This document shows, piece by piece, positions 34,842 through 44,341 of a stretch of DNA of 64,000 bases; positions within the stretch are counted from its first letter, which is position 1; each line of letters opens with the position of its first letter. A program made the translations under genes and the position numbers. Under the pieces are notes generated by a model. The model was not told the DNA's origin. It worked only from the letters and a program-made list of their open reading frames with translations, and searched no databases. This DNA comes from Fictibacillus gelatini DSM 15865 (lineage in GTDB: Bacteria; Bacillota; Bacilli; Bacillales; Fictibacillaceae): assembly GCF_000430745.1 (NCBI RefSeq), contig NZ_AUMP01000025.1, forward strand, positions 1 through 64,000, given 5' to 3'.

Positions 34842-36089
34842 CTAGTAAACAACCATCCGGTATGGGTTCTCTAAATACATCTTAATGGTCGATAAAAATT
34901 CGCTTGCAGGCGCTCCATCTATTGCACGATGGTCAAACGTCAAACTGAGGGGCAGTGAATGGCAAGGCTTCAATTCTTGGCCGACGTAAGCTGGTGCAGT
35001 CGTAATCGTCCCGACTCCAAGAATTCCGACCTCTGGGGGATTTAACACTGGCGTAAAGAATTCGACGCCATAAGCCCCCAATGTTGTAATCGTAAACGTT
35101 GATCCCTCCATTTCATCTCTGCTTAAAGTTTGTGATCTTGCTTTTTCGCTGAGTTGGCGTATTTTCTCCGAAAGTCGGCCAATGGGTAATTCCTCAGCGT
35201 TCATAACGACAGGAACGACAAGTCCTCCGTCTATGGCAACCGCTATTCCGAGATGAACGCCTTCATATGTGTAAATTCGATTATCTTTATATAAACTGTT
35301 CATGCGCTCATGTTTCTGAAGTGCCAAAATGGCAGCCCTTGCAACAAAGTCAGTTACAGTTAATTTCACCCGTTCCCCGGCTTCTTGCATGGAAGCTCTC
35401 ATTTTTTTTTGCAAATCAAGTAATTCTGTAACATCGGCCCGCATTTGAATCGTCAATTGGGCGCTCTCCTTGAGACTGTCAAACATTCTTTTTGCAATAA
35501 CCTTTCTTATCCCCGCTACAGGATGGATGGTAACTCCATTCTTCCACGTTTCTTGCCTCTCTTGATCTATATTTTTTATAGCTTGATTGTCTTCTTCTTT
35601 ATTTCTTTCCTTGCTGTCCCTTATTTTTATGGCCCTCTCAATATCAGATCTCGTCACCCTTCCCTGCGGCCCCGTGCCTGTTATATCCTTAACATCTATG
35701 CCAGAGGCTCTCGCAAGTTTCCGGGCTGCGGGCGAAATGCGCGGCTTCACATGAAGATCAGGCAACTTTCGTTCGATTTTCGGTATGCTTTCAACGGCTG
35801 AAGCGGTTTCTTGCGCGCCAGGACTTGTTTCCCCCGTATCGATTGTTTCGCCAATCTGCCCGATAAAGCCGATCGCCTTGCCGACTTCCACTGTTTCGTC
35901 TTGTTCAGCGGAAATTTCCAGCAATATGCCATCATCCGGGGCTTCAATGTCCTTTTCAATTTTTTCGGAACTGATGACGACGACCGTCTCTCCTTTTGTT
36001 ACCGATTCTCCTTTCTTTTTCACCCATTCGACAATCGTCCCTTCTTCCATGCTCATTCCGAGTTTTGGCATAATGATTTCAGTTGGCAT
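34842..36089 (-). CDS. acoC: Acetoin dehydrogenase E2 (dihydrolipoyl acetyltransferase)
   Basis: A 415-residue E2 subunit. Residues 1-75 are a lipoyl domain with the modified lysine in VISSEKIEKDIEAP near 43. A peripheral-subunit-binding domain near 118-153 contains ISPAARKLARASGIDVKDI and GTGPQGRVTRSDIE. The C-terminal acyltransferase domain ends with the family motif DHRAIDGAPASEFL (catalytic His). It forms the core of the complex with AcoA/AcoB. It is the last gene before the operon terminator and no E3 gene follows, so a lipoamide dehydrogenase from elsewhere must serve. Confidence 0.92.
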   Translation of the reverse strand: MPTEIIMPKLGMSMEEGTIVEWVKKKGESVTKGETVVVISSEKIEKDIEAPDDGILLEISAEQDETVEVGKAIGFIGQIGETIDTGETSPGAQETASAVESIPKIERKLPDLHVKPRISPAARKLARASGIDVKDITGTGPQGRVTRSDIERAIKIRDSKERNKEEDNQAIKNIDQERQETWKNGVTIHPVAGIRKVIAKRMFDSLKESAQLTIQMRADVTELLDLQKKMRASMQEAGERVKLTVTDFVARAAILALQKHERMNSLYKDNRIYTYEGVHLGIAVAIDGGLVVPVVMNAEELPIGRLSEKIRQLSEKARSQTLSRDEMEGSTFTITTLGAYGVEFFTPVLNPPEVGILGVGTITTAPAYVGQELKPCHSLPLSLTFDHRAIDGAPASEFLSTIKMYLENPYRMVVY

Positions 36090-36144
36090 GACGCCACACT
36101 CCCCCTTTCGATCTTTAAATCAGTAACTTTTTTTCTAATCTCCA

Positions 36145-37179
36145 TCAAACAGCAACAATCGTTTCATCGCCAATGATTTCAGCAACCGCTTGCAAGACTT
36201 TTTCAGGCGTGGGCAAATAGAGATCTTCTAAAACGGGGGAAAATGGCACCGGGCAATGTGGGCCGGTAATCATTTTGATCGGAGCATCTAAATTATCAAA
36301 TCCCTTATCCGCCACAAGCGCTGAAATATCGGTTGCCGCGCTGCACCTTGGGGTCGCTTCATCAATGACGATAAGCCTGTTCGTTTTCGCAACGGACGTC
36401 AATATGGTTTCCTCGTCAAGTGGCGACAAGCTTCTTGGATCGATCACTTCCGCTTCGATCCCTTTTTTCGTCAGCATTTCAGCTGCTTTAAGCGCCGTAT
36501 GGACTTGTTTTCCTATAGCGACAATAGTGAGATCGGTTCCTTTCCTTTTCACATCCGCTTTTCCGATCGGTATCGAATAAAATCCGTCCTCCACTTCCCC
36601 TTTTACGTTATAAAGTGTTTTATCTTCGAAAAAGATGACCGGGTCGTCATCAAAAACTGCTGAAAGCAAAAGCCCCTTGGCGTCAGCCGGTGTTGACGGG
36701 ACGACGACTTTCAGCCCGGGAATATGGGTGAAAAGGGCATATAAGCTTTGTGAATGTTGCGCCGCCGCACGAAAGCCTGCTCCGTGCATCGTCCGGATGG
36801 TCAAAGGAACTTTCGCCTTTCCCCCGAACATGTAGCGAAGCTTTGCCGCCTGGTTCATTACCTCATCAAGACAGCTGCCAATGAAATCATTGAACATTAG
36901 CTCGGCAATTGGCCGCAGTCCGGTTGCCGCCGCTGTTACAGAAGCTCCAATATATCCCGCCTCCGCAATCGGAGTGTCAATGACCCGCTCCCTTCCAAAT
37001 TGTTGGACAAGCCCTTTCGTGACCCCCATGACCCCGCCCCATGCTTCGTCATCCTGCAAATGATCGACGGCGGCGCCTCCTGCCACATCTTCGCCCATTA
37101 AAATGACATTCTCATCACGTTGCATCGCAAGCTTCATCGCTTCATTAACAGCCTGGGAAAACGATAGTTTTCTAGTCAT
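36145..37179 (-). CDS. acoB: Acetoin dehydrogenase E1 beta subunit
   Basis: A 344-residue transketolase-type subunit. FSQAVNEAMKLAMQRDENVILMGEDV opens the pyrimidine-binding domain; the C-terminal transketolase domain contains EVIDPRSLSPLDEETI. It pairs with AcoA for TPP-dependent cleavage of acetoin into acetaldehyde and an acetyl group passed to E2. ATG 37179 has CGGAGG upstream. It starts 15 bp after the acoA stop. Confidence 0.93.
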   Translation of the reverse strand: MTRKLSFSQAVNEAMKLAMQRDENVILMGEDVAGGAAVDHLQDDEAWGGVMGVTKGLVQQFGRERVIDTPIAEAGYIGASVTAAATGLRPIAELMFNDFIGSCLDEVMNQAAKLRYMFGGKAKVPLTIRTMHGAGFRAAAQHSQSLYALFTHIPGLKVVVPSTPADAKGLLLSAVFDDDPVIFFEDKTLYNVKGEVEDGFYSIPIGKADVKRKGTDLTIVAIGKQVHTALKAAEMLTKKGIEAEVIDPRSLSPLDEETILTSVAKTNRLIVIDEATPRCSAATDISALVADKGFDNLDAPIKMITGPHCPVPFSPVLEDLYLPTPEKVLQAVAEIIGDETIVAV

Positions 37180-37194
37180 CTTTATACCTCCGGA

Positions 37195-38190
37195 TTATTG
37201 ATAAGTGACATAAACATCCGTCAATAGTTCCTTTTCATCTGGATAAGGGCTTTTCTCGGCAAATTCGACAGCATTCTCGACAGCCGCCTCGACTTTTTCC
37301 TCAATATCATTGAGTTCTCGCTCTGACAATAGCCGCATAGAGAGAATATGCTCTTTAAATCGGGAAATCGCATCCAAGTCGTTAAGATGCTTTTCTTTTT
37401 CTTGCGAGGACTTATACGTCTGGGCATCTCCTTCAAAATGGCCGTAATTCCGAAATGTCTTACATTCAATCAATGTGGGGCCTCTTCCGTTTCGCGCCCG
37501 TTCGATGGCATGTTCTGCCGCTTCAAAAACAGCGATTGCGTCTTTTCCGTCAACGGCAACGCCAGGGATGTTGTAAGCGGCCGCCCTGTCGGATATGTTG
37601 GTGCAACTGGAAGCGTATGTGAACGGGGTCGCTTCAGCGAAGCCATTGTTTTCCGCAACAAAAATAACGGGGAGATTCCAGATGGCGGCTAAATTAATCC
37701 CTTCATGGAACGTCCCATGGTTGTTTGCCCCATCGCCAAAAAAACAAACAGCTACCGCTCCGGATTTTTTTATTTTGGCCGTTAAAGCGGCCCCCACGGC
37801 TAGCGGAAATCCCCCGCCGACAATGCCATTGGCTCCAAGCATTCCTTTTTCGACATCGGCAATATGCATCGATCCCCCTTTGCCTTTGCATAACCCTGTA
37901 GCCTTTCCGTAAATTTCCGCCATCATTCCATCGAGATCGCATCCTTTGGCTATGCAATGCCCGTGGCCGCGGTGCGTGCTCGTAATGTAATCTTTACCGT
38001 TCAAATGAGCGCATATGCCAACGGCTACCGCTTCTTCACCGGCATAAAGGTGGACAAATCCAGGAAGAACGCCTTTACTGAAAATGTCATGAACTTTGTC
38101 TTCAAATCGGCGAATTTCACACATTTTCTCGTACATCCATTTCGCTTTTTCGCGCGTAAGGCTTTTTAATTCCGATCGAACCACCGTCAT
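37195..38190 (-). CDS. acoA: Acetoin dehydrogenase E1 alpha subunit
   Basis: About 331 residues from ATG 38190, chosen for GGAGGAG at good spacing. The TPP-binding motif is GDGANNHGTFHEGINLAA near 170. GFVHLYAGEEAVAVGI near 50 and TSTHRGHGHCIAKG follow the E1-alpha pattern. As first gene after the sigma-54-type promoter and next to acoR, the acetoin assignment is favoured over branched-chain or pyruvate E1. Confidence 0.92.
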   Translation of the reverse strand: MTVVRSELKSLTREKAKWMYEKMCEIRRFEDKVHDIFSKGVLPGFVHLYAGEEAVAVGICAHLNGKDYITSTHRGHGHCIAKGCDLDGMMAEIYGKATGLCKGKGGSMHIADVEKGMLGANGIVGGGFPLAVGAALTAKIKKSGAVAVCFFGDGANNHGTFHEGINLAAIWNLPVIFVAENNGFAEATPFTYASSCTNISDRAAAYNIPGVAVDGKDAIAVFEAAEHAIERARNGRGPTLIECKTFRNYGHFEGDAQTYKSSQEKEKHLNDLDAISRFKEHILSMRLLSERELNDIEEKVEAAVENAVEFAEKSPYPDEKELLTDVYVTYQ

Positions 38191-38250
38191 CCTTTCTCCT
38201 CCATTCATTATAAAATTTAAGGGTAAAGCACCCTCTCATTCATCGAAAAT

Positions 38251-38265
38251 GCAAAATTCATGCCA
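38251..38265 (-). promoter_or_regulatory. Sigma-54 (-24/-12) promoter of acoABC
   Basis: Minus-strand TGGCAT-N5-TTGC, one base from the consensus TGGCAC-N5-TTGC, with GG and GC elements at proper spacing. It lies 60-75 bp before the acoA start and downstream of the gene for a sigma-54 activator. Confidence 0.87.
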
Positions 38266-38330
38266 AAAAAGAAAACGGTTACAATAACCATTTTCTCAAA
38301 GATCCGCTTTATTTTTCACTTTGAAAATGT

Positions 38331-38375
38331 GAGACGAAATGAGACATCGTTCCAATTTGTCTCATTTTTTCTCAT
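38331..38375 (-). promoter_or_regulatory. Probable AcoR upstream activating sites
   Basis: AATGAGAC (38338-38345) and GTCTCATT (38359-38366) form an 8-bp inverted repeat; a further GAGAC (38331-38335) and CTCATT (38370-38375) flank it. The group is 70-110 bp upstream of the -24 element, the usual distance for an enhancer-binding protein. No T-run follows on the minus strand, which argues against it being the acoR terminator. Confidence 0.65.
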
Positions 38376-38394
38376 TGGCCCTAAAAACTTCCCT

Positions 38395-40245
38395 TTATAG
38401 GTGATATTTCTTCATTTTCCTGTAAAACGTGCTTCTTGCCATTTGTAGTTTTGATGCGGCGAGCGAAACGTTCCCTCTCGTTTTTTCCAGGGCGTCTATC
38501 ATTCTCTTTTTTTCCATTCGCTCACGATAAGAAAGACCCATTTCCCCTAGAGATGAAGCCTCATTATTTTGAATCGGGCCAGCCGCAATCATTTCTTCGA
38601 TGGAAAAATGACGAGGCAAATCATTGCCATAATGGATCCTGAGCCGTTCCATAAAGTTGAAGAGTTCACGCACATTTCCCGGCCATCCATATTCCATCAT
38701 CTGGTCCATCACCTCTTTTGGCAATGCTGCCAGCCAATTATTTTTCTCGCAATAATAGTGAATTAAGTAAGTAAGATCTTCTTTTCGTTCTCGCAGCGGG
38801 GGGATATGGATCGGGTAAACAAAAATTCTGTAAAAAAGGTCTTCGCGAAATGTGCCCTTTCTAACCAGTTCCCGCAAGTCGCGATGCGTTGCCGTAATAA
38901 CTCGCACATCAAGTGGAACAGGATCCGTCCCTCCGATTGGAACTATTTGCTTTTCTTGTAGCACCCTGAGCAGCGCTACTTGCATTTCATGGGGAATTTC
39001 GCCGATTTCATCAAGGAAAAGCGTGCCGCCATTCGCTTGCTCAAATTTCCCTTTATGCCCTGAGCGTTTCGCGCCAGTAAATGATCCGGGCATAAAGCCG
39101 AACAATTCGCTCGCCATCAATTCTTTTGGAATCGCTCCACAATTGACCGCAATGAAAGGTCCTTCTTTCCTGGAACTGTTCAGATGAATGGAGCGGGCCA
39201 ACACTTCCTTGCCAGTCCCGGTCTCTCCCCAAATATGGATGGCCGCGTCCGTTTTTGCGGCCCGTTCCGCATTTTTCAAGACCCTTTCAAACTCTTTACT
39301 TGTTCCTCTTACGCCGTCAAAATGGAACGAGGAAGAGAAATTCCAGCTTTTTGTTGTCGGATGGTTGTTTTCCAAATGGATGCGATAGCCGATCAATTCG
39401 TGATGAGCGCTGGAGTAGACGGGAATCCTTTCTTGAATGTGATAGCCATATAACGCGATATCCCGCAATTGTAACCCGTGCCAAAGAGAAAAGGTTTCAT
39501 GAAGGCAACGGTTCATCCAGACCACTTGTTCTTTTGGGTTGCAGAAGAGGATCGGAACATGAAGGTTTGCGACATTCGGTATTTGCTCTAACAATTCGAG
39601 TTCGTCTTCTTTCGCTTGTCTTTGCAGTTGCTGCTCGATTGCATAGGAAGCGGCGACGACCATCGCGAGGATATGTTCGTGAATGTAGTGATCGATTGGG
39701 TAGGACACATCAAGGACGCCGGCCAGTCCTTCTTCAACAAGAATGGGGGCTGAGGAACAAACCCACTGTTGGGATGCAATCGAAAAGTGCTCCGTTCCCA
39801 TTACAGTGATCGGCTCTTTTATTCGTAACGCCGTGCCGATGGCATTAGTGCCCACCTCATCTTCGGTCCATTTGACGCCTTCGTGGAAATTGATCGATTC
39901 CGCTAATTTTACCGCTTGTTCATGGCCGTTGGCATATAGCACATATCCTTCGGGGTCGACAAGCAGAAACATTGATTTTGTTCCGTTAAAGAACGTTTCT
40001 AATTTTTTTATGAATGGAAGGGCTGCTTTCAGAAGCTTTTGATTCTCTGTTTTTCTTTTCATTAATGATTCTTTCGAAAGAATCTTTTCACCTTTTCCAT
40101 TATAAGGGTTTACTCCAGCATGACGGCAAAGGTGCCAGGACTCTGCAATTCTCTTATTGATTCTCGATTCATCAAGCGAGCCTTCCCGGACAAAACGTTT
40201 CCAGACCTCTTTCCTCAATGGGCTTGCAATATCCATTTCCTTCAC
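38395..40245 (-). CDS. acoR: Sigma-54-dependent activator AcoR
   Basis: A 616-residue enhancer-binding protein. The N-terminal sensory part (about 70-210) is GAF-like. The AAA+ domain has Walker A GETGTGKE at 340-347, the sigma-54 contact loop at 387-392 and Walker B LFLDEIGE at 409-416. The C-terminal Fis-type helix-turn-helix is GNVSLAASKLQMARSTFYRK. The contact loop reads GSFTGA instead of the usual GAFTGA. It should activate acoABC from the palindromes just downstream of its own stop when acetoin is present. Start ATG 40245. Confidence 0.92.
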   Translation of the reverse strand: MKEMDIASPLRKEVWKRFVREGSLDESRINKRIAESWHLCRHAGVNPYNGKGEKILSKESLMKRKTENQKLLKAALPFIKKLETFFNGTKSMFLLVDPEGYVLYANGHEQAVKLAESINFHEGVKWTEDEVGTNAIGTALRIKEPITVMGTEHFSIASQQWVCSSAPILVEEGLAGVLDVSYPIDHYIHEHILAMVVAASYAIEQQLQRQAKEDELELLEQIPNVANLHVPILFCNPKEQVVWMNRCLHETFSLWHGLQLRDIALYGYHIQERIPVYSSAHHELIGYRIHLENNHPTTKSWNFSSSFHFDGVRGTSKEFERVLKNAERAAKTDAAIHIWGETGTGKEVLARSIHLNSSRKEGPFIAVNCGAIPKELMASELFGFMPGSFTGAKRSGHKGKFEQANGGTLFLDEIGEIPHEMQVALLRVLQEKQIVPIGGTDPVPLDVRVITATHRDLRELVRKGTFREDLFYRIFVYPIHIPPLRERKEDLTYLIHYYCEKNNWLAALPKEVMDQMMEYGWPGNVRELFNFMERLRIHYGNDLPRHFSIEEMIAAGPIQNNEASSLGEMGLSYRERMEKKRMIDALEKTRGNVSLAASKLQMARSTFYRKMKKYHL

Positions 40246-40417
40246 CTCGACAAAGGTTTATAGAACTCTGTGAATGTATTCTATGAAGCCGTTTAATTTC
40301 CTTTCGTACAGCATTGATTTTTGTTCAAAGCCAAACTTGCCGCTGCACAAGTTGCCTTCTCCATTTTCATTAGCGTTCCGCCCCTATTGGAAGAAGCTTT
40401 TTTTAATACGGCATAAA
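40246..40417. other. Upstream region of acoR
   Basis: Holds the acoR promoter. A possible 25-codon frame (40293-40370, minus) with GGGGCGGA upstream exists, but it has no recognisable content and I do not call it. Confidence 0.35.
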
Positions 40418-40447
40418 AAATAGGCGGAGGATAAACCCCGCCTATTT
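40418..40447 (-). terminator. Terminator of the yhdT-panF operon
   Basis: AAATAGGCGG pairs with CCGCCTATTT (10 bp) downstream of the panF stop; on the minus strand a run of T follows. Confidence 0.87.
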
Positions 40448-40494
40448 CCGCTAAAGTTGCGAAATTTCGCCGCATTCGTTTACGCTAATTCTCA

Positions 40495-41961
40495 CTATAC
40501 ATTCCAAAATTTGCTTGCGGTTAACCGCTCTTCTTCTCTTGTCATGCTTCGCGTTGCCAAACTAGCAAAAATGTAAGCGGCGAACGATAAAACAATCGGA
40601 ACGACAACGGTATGCATCCCTAAAAGATTAGGAGAAAACCGGTCAAGACAAATATAAGAAATGACGCCAACAACCATCGAGCTTACCGCCCCGTAGGCAT
40701 TTCCTTTTTTCCAGTAAAGCCCCAATACAATGGGCCAAATAAAAGCGGCTTCCAGACCTCCGAAAGAGAATAAGTTCAACCATATTAAAAAATCGGGCGG
40801 ATGGATGGAAGCAAAAAATACAAGAATACCGATTACTGCGGTTACCCCTAAACTCATGTTCCTCACTTTTGCCTCGGATGCATGTTTATCCATATAATTT
40901 ATATATACATCCTTGACGAGGGCGGAACTCACCAACAGCAACAGCGCGTTCACTGTTGACATAACGGCCGCAATGGGAGCGGCAAGGACAATACCGGCAA
41001 GCCATGAAGGCAGGACTTTCATTGTAATGAGCGGCATGACCGTATCCCCCACTTTAATTCCCGGCATGACGGCCCTTGCAAAAACGCCTGTTAAATGCAT
41101 CCCTAGCATGATGAAACCGACGACGACCGTTCCAATAATCATCGCCATATGCATCGCTTTCGAGTTTTTATAAGACATCGCCCGGACCGAAATTTGCGGC
41201 AATCCAACGACCCCGACTCCGACCAATATCCAAAAAGAGGAGATATACAACGGCGTTAATGAATGATCGGCGCCGAATGGCGATATGAGATCGGGGTTTT
41301 CAGCCGCCAGGTCTTTCATAATATTGGAAACGCCACCCCCGGCAATAATCGTTCCAACTAATATGATGAGCGTCCCGATAAACATAACCATTCCCTGGAT
41401 CGTATCTGTAAGAGCGACTGCCCGAAATCCTCCGATAACGACAAAAACTAGGACGGATACCGAAAAGATGAAAAGCGCAGTCGGATAAGAAACGCCCATA
41501 AATGACTCAAGCAAACGACCTCCGCCAACCCATTGGGCAGCCATCGACGAAAAAAGAAAAATGACAATGCTGATCGACGATAAAATGACGACCCATTTGC
41601 TGCTATACCGCTCTTTCAAGAAATCATTCAATGTGACCGCGTTAATTTTCCTGGCTATGATCGCAAACTTTTTTCCTAATACCGCCAATGTAAAATAGCC
41701 AGTCACAAGCTGTGACATTGAAAGCAATACCCAGGCAAGGCCTGTATTATAAGCGATTCAAGGTCCCCCAATAAAACTTGACGCGCTTCCATAAGTGGCG
41801 ACCATCGTCATCGCGAGTACGAATCCGCCAAGATTGCGCCCCCCTAAAAAATACTCTTGAAGAAATTCGGGGCCTTGTTTCACATATTTTGAAGCATAAA
41901 ACCCGACAAGAAAGATGACCGCGAGAAAAAACAGTAAAGGAATCACGACTCCCCAATTCAT
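40495..41961 (-). pseudogene. panF: Sodium/pantothenate symporter gene (panF-like) broken by one TGA
   Basis: Two open segments in the same frame (41961-41761 and from 41757 to 40495) give about 488 codons, the size of PanF. The first ends MTMVATYGSASSFIGGP, then TGA at 41760-41758, then IAYNTGLAWVLLSMSQLVTGYF; PanF homologues read GGPGIAYNTGL here. One G-to-T change (GGA to TGA) explains the break. The rest has the sodium:solute symporter pattern, including FGGLEAAFIWPIVLGLYW. The preceding yhdT overlaps by 4 bp, the classic yhdT-panF pair. Read-through or sequencing error remain possible. Confidence 0.88.
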
Positions 41962-42257
41962 TGTTTGTCCCCCTTGCCGCTTTCCTTCTCAAACGGCACG
42001 TCCGAAAAGAAAAACTTTACCATTATATAGACGGCGATGGAAAATACGATAAATCCTACTATACAGCTATAAAAAAACCATGCAGGAAGCCCAAGAATAT
42101 AATCATACTCTTTTACCGGTTTTCCACCAAAGCCGTATGCAAAACCGTACCACCAAATAAAATTGAGAATGGCCAGCCCAATTCCCATCAGCGCTTCTCG
42201 GTTCGATATTTTATACCTTGGATCCATCCGGTCTGTTTCCTTCGACCTTTTCATCAT
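41958..42257 (-). CDS. yhdT: YhdT-family small membrane protein
   Basis: A 99-residue protein from ATG 42257 (GGGTGA upstream). It has two membrane segments, ALMGIGLAILNFIWWYGFAY and WFFYSCIVGFIVFSIAVYIM, and the family motif YILGLPAWFF. YhdT is regularly paired with panF and may be an accessory subunit of the symporter. Its stop overlaps the panF start (ATGA). With panF interrupted, its use is doubtful unless the stop is read through. Confidence 0.87.
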   Translation of the reverse strand: MMKRSKETDRMDPRYKISNREALMGIGLAILNFIWWYGFAYGFGGKPVKEYDYILGLPAWFFYSCIVGFIVFSIAVYIMVKFFFSDVPFEKESGKGDKQ

Positions 42258-42442
42258 TATCACCCATTCTTCATTAATCCTTCTTTTCGTGAAAATTATA
42301 CATGTTTTCAACCCGTCCTTAAAATGATGGATACTTTACCTTATAGCTGTCGCAACTAATAAATCCGCCGATCCAGGTTTAGCCATTCAAGTAAAGGAGC
42401 TGACGAAAGTTGCATACGGGCGTTTCCTGTACGAGCTGTAGC

Positions 42443-42535
42443 TTATTGTCTGAACGGAGTTATTTATTGTCCAAACTGATCAACTGATAAGCGAAAAATC
42501 AAATTTTTTTGTCCATAGATAAAGAATGATTGTCC
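42443..42535. repeat. Array C: TTATTGTCC units at 21-bp spacing (half-element)
   Basis: TTATTGTC or close variants start at 42443, 42464, 42506 and 42527; the expected unit at 42485 is degenerate. All steps are multiples of 21 bp and all are in one orientation. The inverted half and the CTAGTGCCC ends found in elements A and B are missing, so this may be a decayed half copy. It lies upstream of yhdT. Confidence 0.85.
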
Positions 42536-42590
42536 GAATCGCACTTTTCCATATATTATTTAGGAACTGTTATCCTCTAGCAAAAGAAAG

Positions 42591-42616
42591 CCCCTCTCCT
42601 ATTATAAGGAAAGGGG
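42591..42616 (-). terminator. Terminator of the Gfo/Idh/MocA cluster
   Basis: CCCCT plus TCCT pairs with AGGA plus AGGGG on the minus strand and is followed by CTTTCTTTT, after the last gene of the cluster. Confidence 0.82.
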
Positions 42617-42624
42617 ATTTCTCA

Positions 42625-43689
42625 CTATGCTTTAACACTTACATCGGAAAGTATAACAGAACTTCCTTTCTTAGCAGATTCGTATAATCCGTTAATGAGC
42701 TTCTGCAATATTACGCCTTGTTCCGCTGTGCAAATCGGCTGTTTGCCAGCTGAAGCGCATTCGACGAACCTCTCAATTTGAAGGTCGTAACCCGCTTTTT
42801 TCGGCAGGGAAGACGGAGTAATATCAACAAGTGTTTCGTGCATTTCTCGATAAATTTTAAGTGGAAAGACGTCGGCCCCGCCTTGATCACCCATAAGCGA
42901 TACATTCATTTCCTCATGTTTTTCCACATTGGCAGCGAATGCTGATTCTAATAAGATCGACGCGCCATTTTTAAACGTTATCATTCCTCGCGCCATATCT
43001 TCGACGGAAAAGTTTTGCCAATCCCAATCCCCCATCAAGCCTACACCTTTACGAGTGCCCAGCTTTTGATAGGTGACCCCAAGCACCGTGTCCGGTTCTG
43101 GATAGCCCATTAAATACAATGCCGTATCCAGCATATGGACACCGATGTCAATGAGCGGGCCTCCGCCTTGGAGTTCTTTATTCGTGAAGACTCCCCAGCC
43201 CGGAATTCCTCGCCTTCGCAATGCGTGAACGCGTGCGGCATAAATTTCTCCAAGTTCTCCTGCGTCAATAAACCGCTTTAACACCTCAACTTCCGGGGAA
43301 TGCCGGTAATGGAGCCCATACGTTAAGATTTTCCCCGCTTTTTCGGCCTCTTTTGCCATTTGTTCAGCTTCTTCGACCGTCATCGCCGGCGGTTTTTCAC
43401 ATAGGACATGGCAACCTGCCCGGAGTGCTGCAATCGTTGCCGGAGCGTGGAATTTGTTCGGAGTACAAATACTTACCGCATCAAGTTCCACTTCCTTAAG
43501 CATTACTTCATAGTCAGAGAACACGTGTGTTATTCCAAATTGATTTCCAGCTTGAACAGCCTTCTCTTTCACAACATCCGATATAGCGACAATTTTCACT
43601 TTGTCACCACATTTCATATAGTTTGGAATATGCACAGCTGTCGCAATTCCGCCTGCCCCGATAATTCCTACACGTAAACTATTTGCCAT
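42625..43689 (-). CDS. Gfo/Idh/MocA-family oxidoreductase
   Basis: A 354-residue protein. VGIIGAGGIATAVHIPNY is the Rossmann motif and HVLCEKPPAMTVEEAE holds the catalytic EKP lysine. GPLIDIGVHMLDTALYLMG carries the conserved D-x-x-x-H. It is the last gene of a minus-strand cluster with a TIM-barrel isomerase and two relatives, an arrangement seen in inositol or other polyol/keto-sugar catabolism. GGAGG precedes ATG 43689, and the decayed gene upstream ends inside this start region. Confidence 0.9.
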   Translation of the reverse strand: MANSLRVGIIGAGGIATAVHIPNYMKCGDKVKIVAISDVVKEKAVQAGNQFGITHVFSDYEVMLKEVELDAVSICTPNKFHAPATIAALRAGCHVLCEKPPAMTVEEAEQMAKEAEKAGKILTYGLHYRHSPEVEVLKRFIDAGELGEIYAARVHALRRRGIPGWGVFTNKELQGGGPLIDIGVHMLDTALYLMGYPEPDTVLGVTYQKLGTRKGVGLMGDWDWQNFSVEDMARGMITFKNGASILLESAFAANVEKHEEMNVSLMGDQGGADVFPLKIYREMHETLVDITPSSLPKKAGYDLQIERFVECASAGKQPICTAEQGVILQKLINGLYESAKKGSSVILSDVSVKA

Positions 43690-44275
43690 TTTTAATTGCC
43701 TCCACTATTTCTTTAATTTCTACCCTTCGACCTTCTTGATGAGACTTTGTGCTCGCTTCGTTAATTAATGTTAAATGGTGTATATCTTCTTTTGAAATCG
43801 TAATTGCCGCTCCGCCCACTATTGAATGAACCCATTGCTCATAGGCATCGGGCAACTTCTCAGGAGTGACCCACCCGTTTTCCTTAAAATGCCGGCTTTT
43901 GATTCGAACTTGATTGTCTTCAATCAGCAGCGCGCCTTCTGTTCAATGAAACCATTAATTGAACGTTGGCTTCTTCAACCGCTGAAAAAATCTCATCGCA
44001 ATCTTCCACAGATAAAGCAAGCACTTTTTCTGTGAAAATATGTTTTTTATGTCGTGCCACTTCGATCATGATGTCCTTATGTAAATTCGTCGGTGCATCC
44101 ACAATGACCGCATCAATCGAAGGATCGGCAAGCACTTTCTTCAATTCCGGTTCAAACGCCACCCCGAGCTCCCTCGCCCATTGTCTTCATCCCAGACAAG
44201 TTGAATCGATAAATGAGCATTTTCCTGGGCCTGCCTGGCATAATCGTTAGCATGAACGTGCCACCTGCTTAACAT
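43679..44275 (-). pseudogene. Decayed Gfo/Idh/MocA gene (frameshift and internal deletion)
   Basis: The start at 44275 gives MLSRWHVHANDYARQAQ and LVWDEDNGRG. A one-base loss near 44165-44175 then shifts into ELGVAFEPELKKVLADPSI, continuing with HIFTEKVLALSVEDC and ending MVSL near 43945. After that the frame jumps to a segment that reads like the C-terminal end of the same family (VTPEKLPDAYEQWVHSI to EIKEIVEAIKNGK), stopping at 43679. About half of the normal length is missing, so an internal deletion of several hundred bp occurred. The stop overlaps the start of the intact neighbour, showing they once formed a translationally coupled pair. Confidence 0.85.
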
Positions 44276-44341
44276 TGGACACTTCCTATTAATGGCTAAA
44301 AGTAGTAACGGTCATTATTTTCAAGGGATATTAATTGATTC

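Noticed and set aside
39255-39809. 184-codon frame antisense to acoR
   Set aside because: It lies within a well-supported gene, is arginine-rich as expected for an antisense shadow, and has no ribosome site.
40293-40475. 60-codon minus-strand frame upstream of acoR
   Set aside because: Its start lies downstream of the panF terminator stem region without a ribosome site, and the composition is not protein-like.
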